Shown here piece by piece: positions 4,785 to 6,031 of a DNA stretch of 6,031 bases. The translations under genes and the position numbers were made by a program. Origin of the DNA: Arthrobacter sp. (lineage in GTDB: Bacteria > Actinomycetota > Actinomycetes > Actinomycetales > Micrococcaceae); contig JAODMS010000227.1 in NCBI GenBank assembly GCA_025464925.1, positions 1-6,031 of the forward strand, written 5' to 3'. Each line of letters starts with the position of its first letter. Positions within the stretch are counted from its first letter, which is position 1. The notes under the pieces are model-generated. The model did not search any database, was not told where the DNA came from, and saw only the letters and a list, made by a program, of their open reading frames with translations.

Positions 4785-6031
4785 CTACTTTTTGGCCTTA
4801 TCCTTGGACTCGTCGGTGGTCAGCGCTGCGATGAAGGCTTCCTGCGGGACCTCGACGCGGCCCACCATCTTCATGCGCTTCTTGCCTTCCTTCTGCTTTT
4901 CCAGCAGTTTGCGCTTTCGGGTGATGTCACCGCCGTAGCACTTGGCAAGCACGTCCTTGCGGATGGCCCGGATGCTTTCACGGGCGATGATCCTGGAGCC
5001 AATGGCGGCCTGGATCGGCACTTCGAACTGCTGGCGCGGAATCAGTTCGCGCAGCTTGCCCGTCATCATCACGCCGTAGGCGTAGGCCTTGTCACGGTGC
5101 GTGATGGCGGAGAAAGCGTCAACCTGCTCGCCCTGGAGCATAATGTCCACCTTGACCAGATCCGCAACCTGGTCGCCGTCGGCCTTCCAGTCCAGCGACC
5201 CGTAGCCGCGGGTCTTGGACTTGAGGATGTCGAAGAAATCGAAGACAATTTCGGCCAGCGGCAGGCGGTACCGGATTTCCACCCGGTCCTCAGAGAGATA
5301 GTCCATGCCGCCCATAACGCCGCGCCGGCTCTGGCACAGCTCCATGATGGTGCCAACAAACTCGGTCGGCGCAAGGATGGTGGCGGAAACCATAGGCTCG
5401 CGGACTTCGGCGATCTTGCCGCTGGGGTACTCGCTGGGGTTCGTGACGTGGATGACGTTCTTGTCCTCCAGCGTGACCTCGTATTCCACGTTCGGGGCCG
5501 TGGAGATCAGGTCCAGATTATATTCGCGTTCGAGGCGCTCACGGGTGATTTCCAGGTGCAGCAGGCCCAGGAAACCCACGCGGAAGCCGAATCCCAGCGC
5601 GGCAGACGTCTCAGGCTCATACACGAGCGCGGCATCGTTGAGCATCAGCTTCTCCAGCGCATCGCGGAGCACCGGATAGTCCGTACCGTCCAACGGATAC
5701 AGACCGGAAAAGACCATGGGCTTGGCATCTGCATAGCCGCTCAGCGACTCCGACGCCGGCTTGGCCAGGTTGGTGACGGTATCGCCGACCTTGGACTGGC
5801 GGACGTCCTTGACGCCGGTGATGAGGTAGCCCACCTCGCCGACGCCGAGACCCTTGGAGGGTGTGGCCTCCGGCGAGCTCACGCCGATTTCAAGGAGTTC
5901 GTGGCTGGCGCGGGTGGACATCATCTGGATGCGTTCGCGGGGGTGCAGCATGCCGTCGATCACCCGGACGTAGGTGACGACACCGCGGTAGGTGTCATAG
6001 ACGGAATCGAAGATCATGGCGCGGGCGGGTG
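4785..6031 (-). CDS. lepA: Translation elongation factor 4 (LepA/EF-4), C-terminal 414 residues; 5' end outside window
   Basis: Ribosome-associated translational GTPase, related to EF-G, implicated in ribosome back-translocation or biogenesis. The frame is open to the right edge and the ATG at 6017 is internal: in-frame codons for PARA precede [22 protein letters not shown], a conserved interior segment. The full protein is about 600-620 residues, so the N-terminal GTPase domain (about 200 residues) is missing. Visible parts are the beta-barrel domain ([17 protein letters not shown], then [12 protein letters not shown]), an EF-G domain III-like segment ([30 protein letters not shown]), an EF-G domain V-like segment ([20 protein letters not shown], then [12 protein letters not shown]), and the LepA-specific C-terminal domain ending [20 protein letters not shown] and [20 protein letters not shown]. 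The last residues are a Lys/Asp tail before TAG. The absence of the EF-G domain IV and the presence of this C-terminal domain separate LepA from EF-G. hemW follows after 51 bases. Confidence 0.99.
   Translation of the reverse strand, partial: PARAMIFDSVYDTYRGVVTYVRVIDGMLHPRERIQMMSTRASHELLEIGVSSPEATPSKGLGVGEVGYLITGVKDVRQSKVGDTVTNLAKPASESLSGYADAKPMVFSGLYPLDGTDYPVLRDALEKLMLNDAALVYEPETSAALGFGFRVGFLGLLHLEITRERLEREYNLDLISTAPNVEYEVTLEDKNVIHVTNPSEYPSGKIAEVREPMVSATILAPTEFVGTIMELCQSRRGVMGGMDYLSEDRVEIRYRLPLAEIVFDFFDILKSKTRGYGSLDWKADGDQVADLVKVDIMLQGEQVDAFSAITHRDKAYAYGVMMTGKLRELIPRQQFEVPIQAAIGSRIIARESIRAIRKDVLAKCYGGDITRKRKLLEKQKEGKKRMKMVGRVEVPQEAFIAALTTDESKDKAKK

Noticed and set aside
1..6031. Search for CRISPR arrays, insertion sequences, tRNA or rRNA genes and prophage or defence genes
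   Set aside because: No regularly spaced repeats, transposase-like frames, terminal inverted repeats, or tRNA or rRNA sequences were recognised; all gene space is filled by core-type genes.

Overview
This is a GC-rich window with dense genes, mostly G or C at third codon positions, and a gene set typical of an actinobacterium. The gene content and order (lepA, hemW, hrcA and the hrcA-linked second dnaJ), with DUF3097 and DUF4870 proteins alongside, suggest Micrococcaceae of the Arthrobacter/Pseudarthrobacter type. The genus is an inference from protein flavour, not something the sequence proves.

Layout from right to left on the minus strand. The C-terminal two thirds of lepA (translation factor EF-4) enters at the right edge and ends at 4785. 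After 51 bases comes hemW (heme chaperone, radical SAM fold), 4733 to 3504. The strand then switches. Two plus-strand genes lie between hemW and hrcA: a DUF3097 protein (1998-2849) and a small DUF4870 membrane protein that starts with GTG (3050-3469). DUF4870 converges on hemW across a 34-base gap, and DUF3097 diverges from hrcA. The minus strand resumes with hrcA (1697 to 684) and then dnaJ, which starts with TTG at 592 and runs off the left edge.

The clearest regulatory element is a CIRCE operator at 1766-1792, between hrcA and DUF3097. It is the binding site of HrcA itself, so the hrcA-dnaJ unit should be autoregulated and heat-inducible. A GC-rich hairpin (644-663) lies between hrcA and dnaJ. 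With the weak TTG start, it could lower DnaJ output relative to HrcA or mark an RNA processing point. Terminator-like stems without a T-run follow DUF3097 and sit in the DUF4870/hemW convergent gap.

Functionally the window joins protein folding (HrcA, DnaJ), ribosome function (LepA) and heme/radical-SAM biology (HemW) with two uncharacterised families. No mobile element, CRISPR array, tRNA or rRNA was found. The region looks like conserved core chromosome. The least understood part is the DUF3097 protein, which carries motifs resembling a TOPRIM metal-binding site behind a possible small beta-barrel domain.
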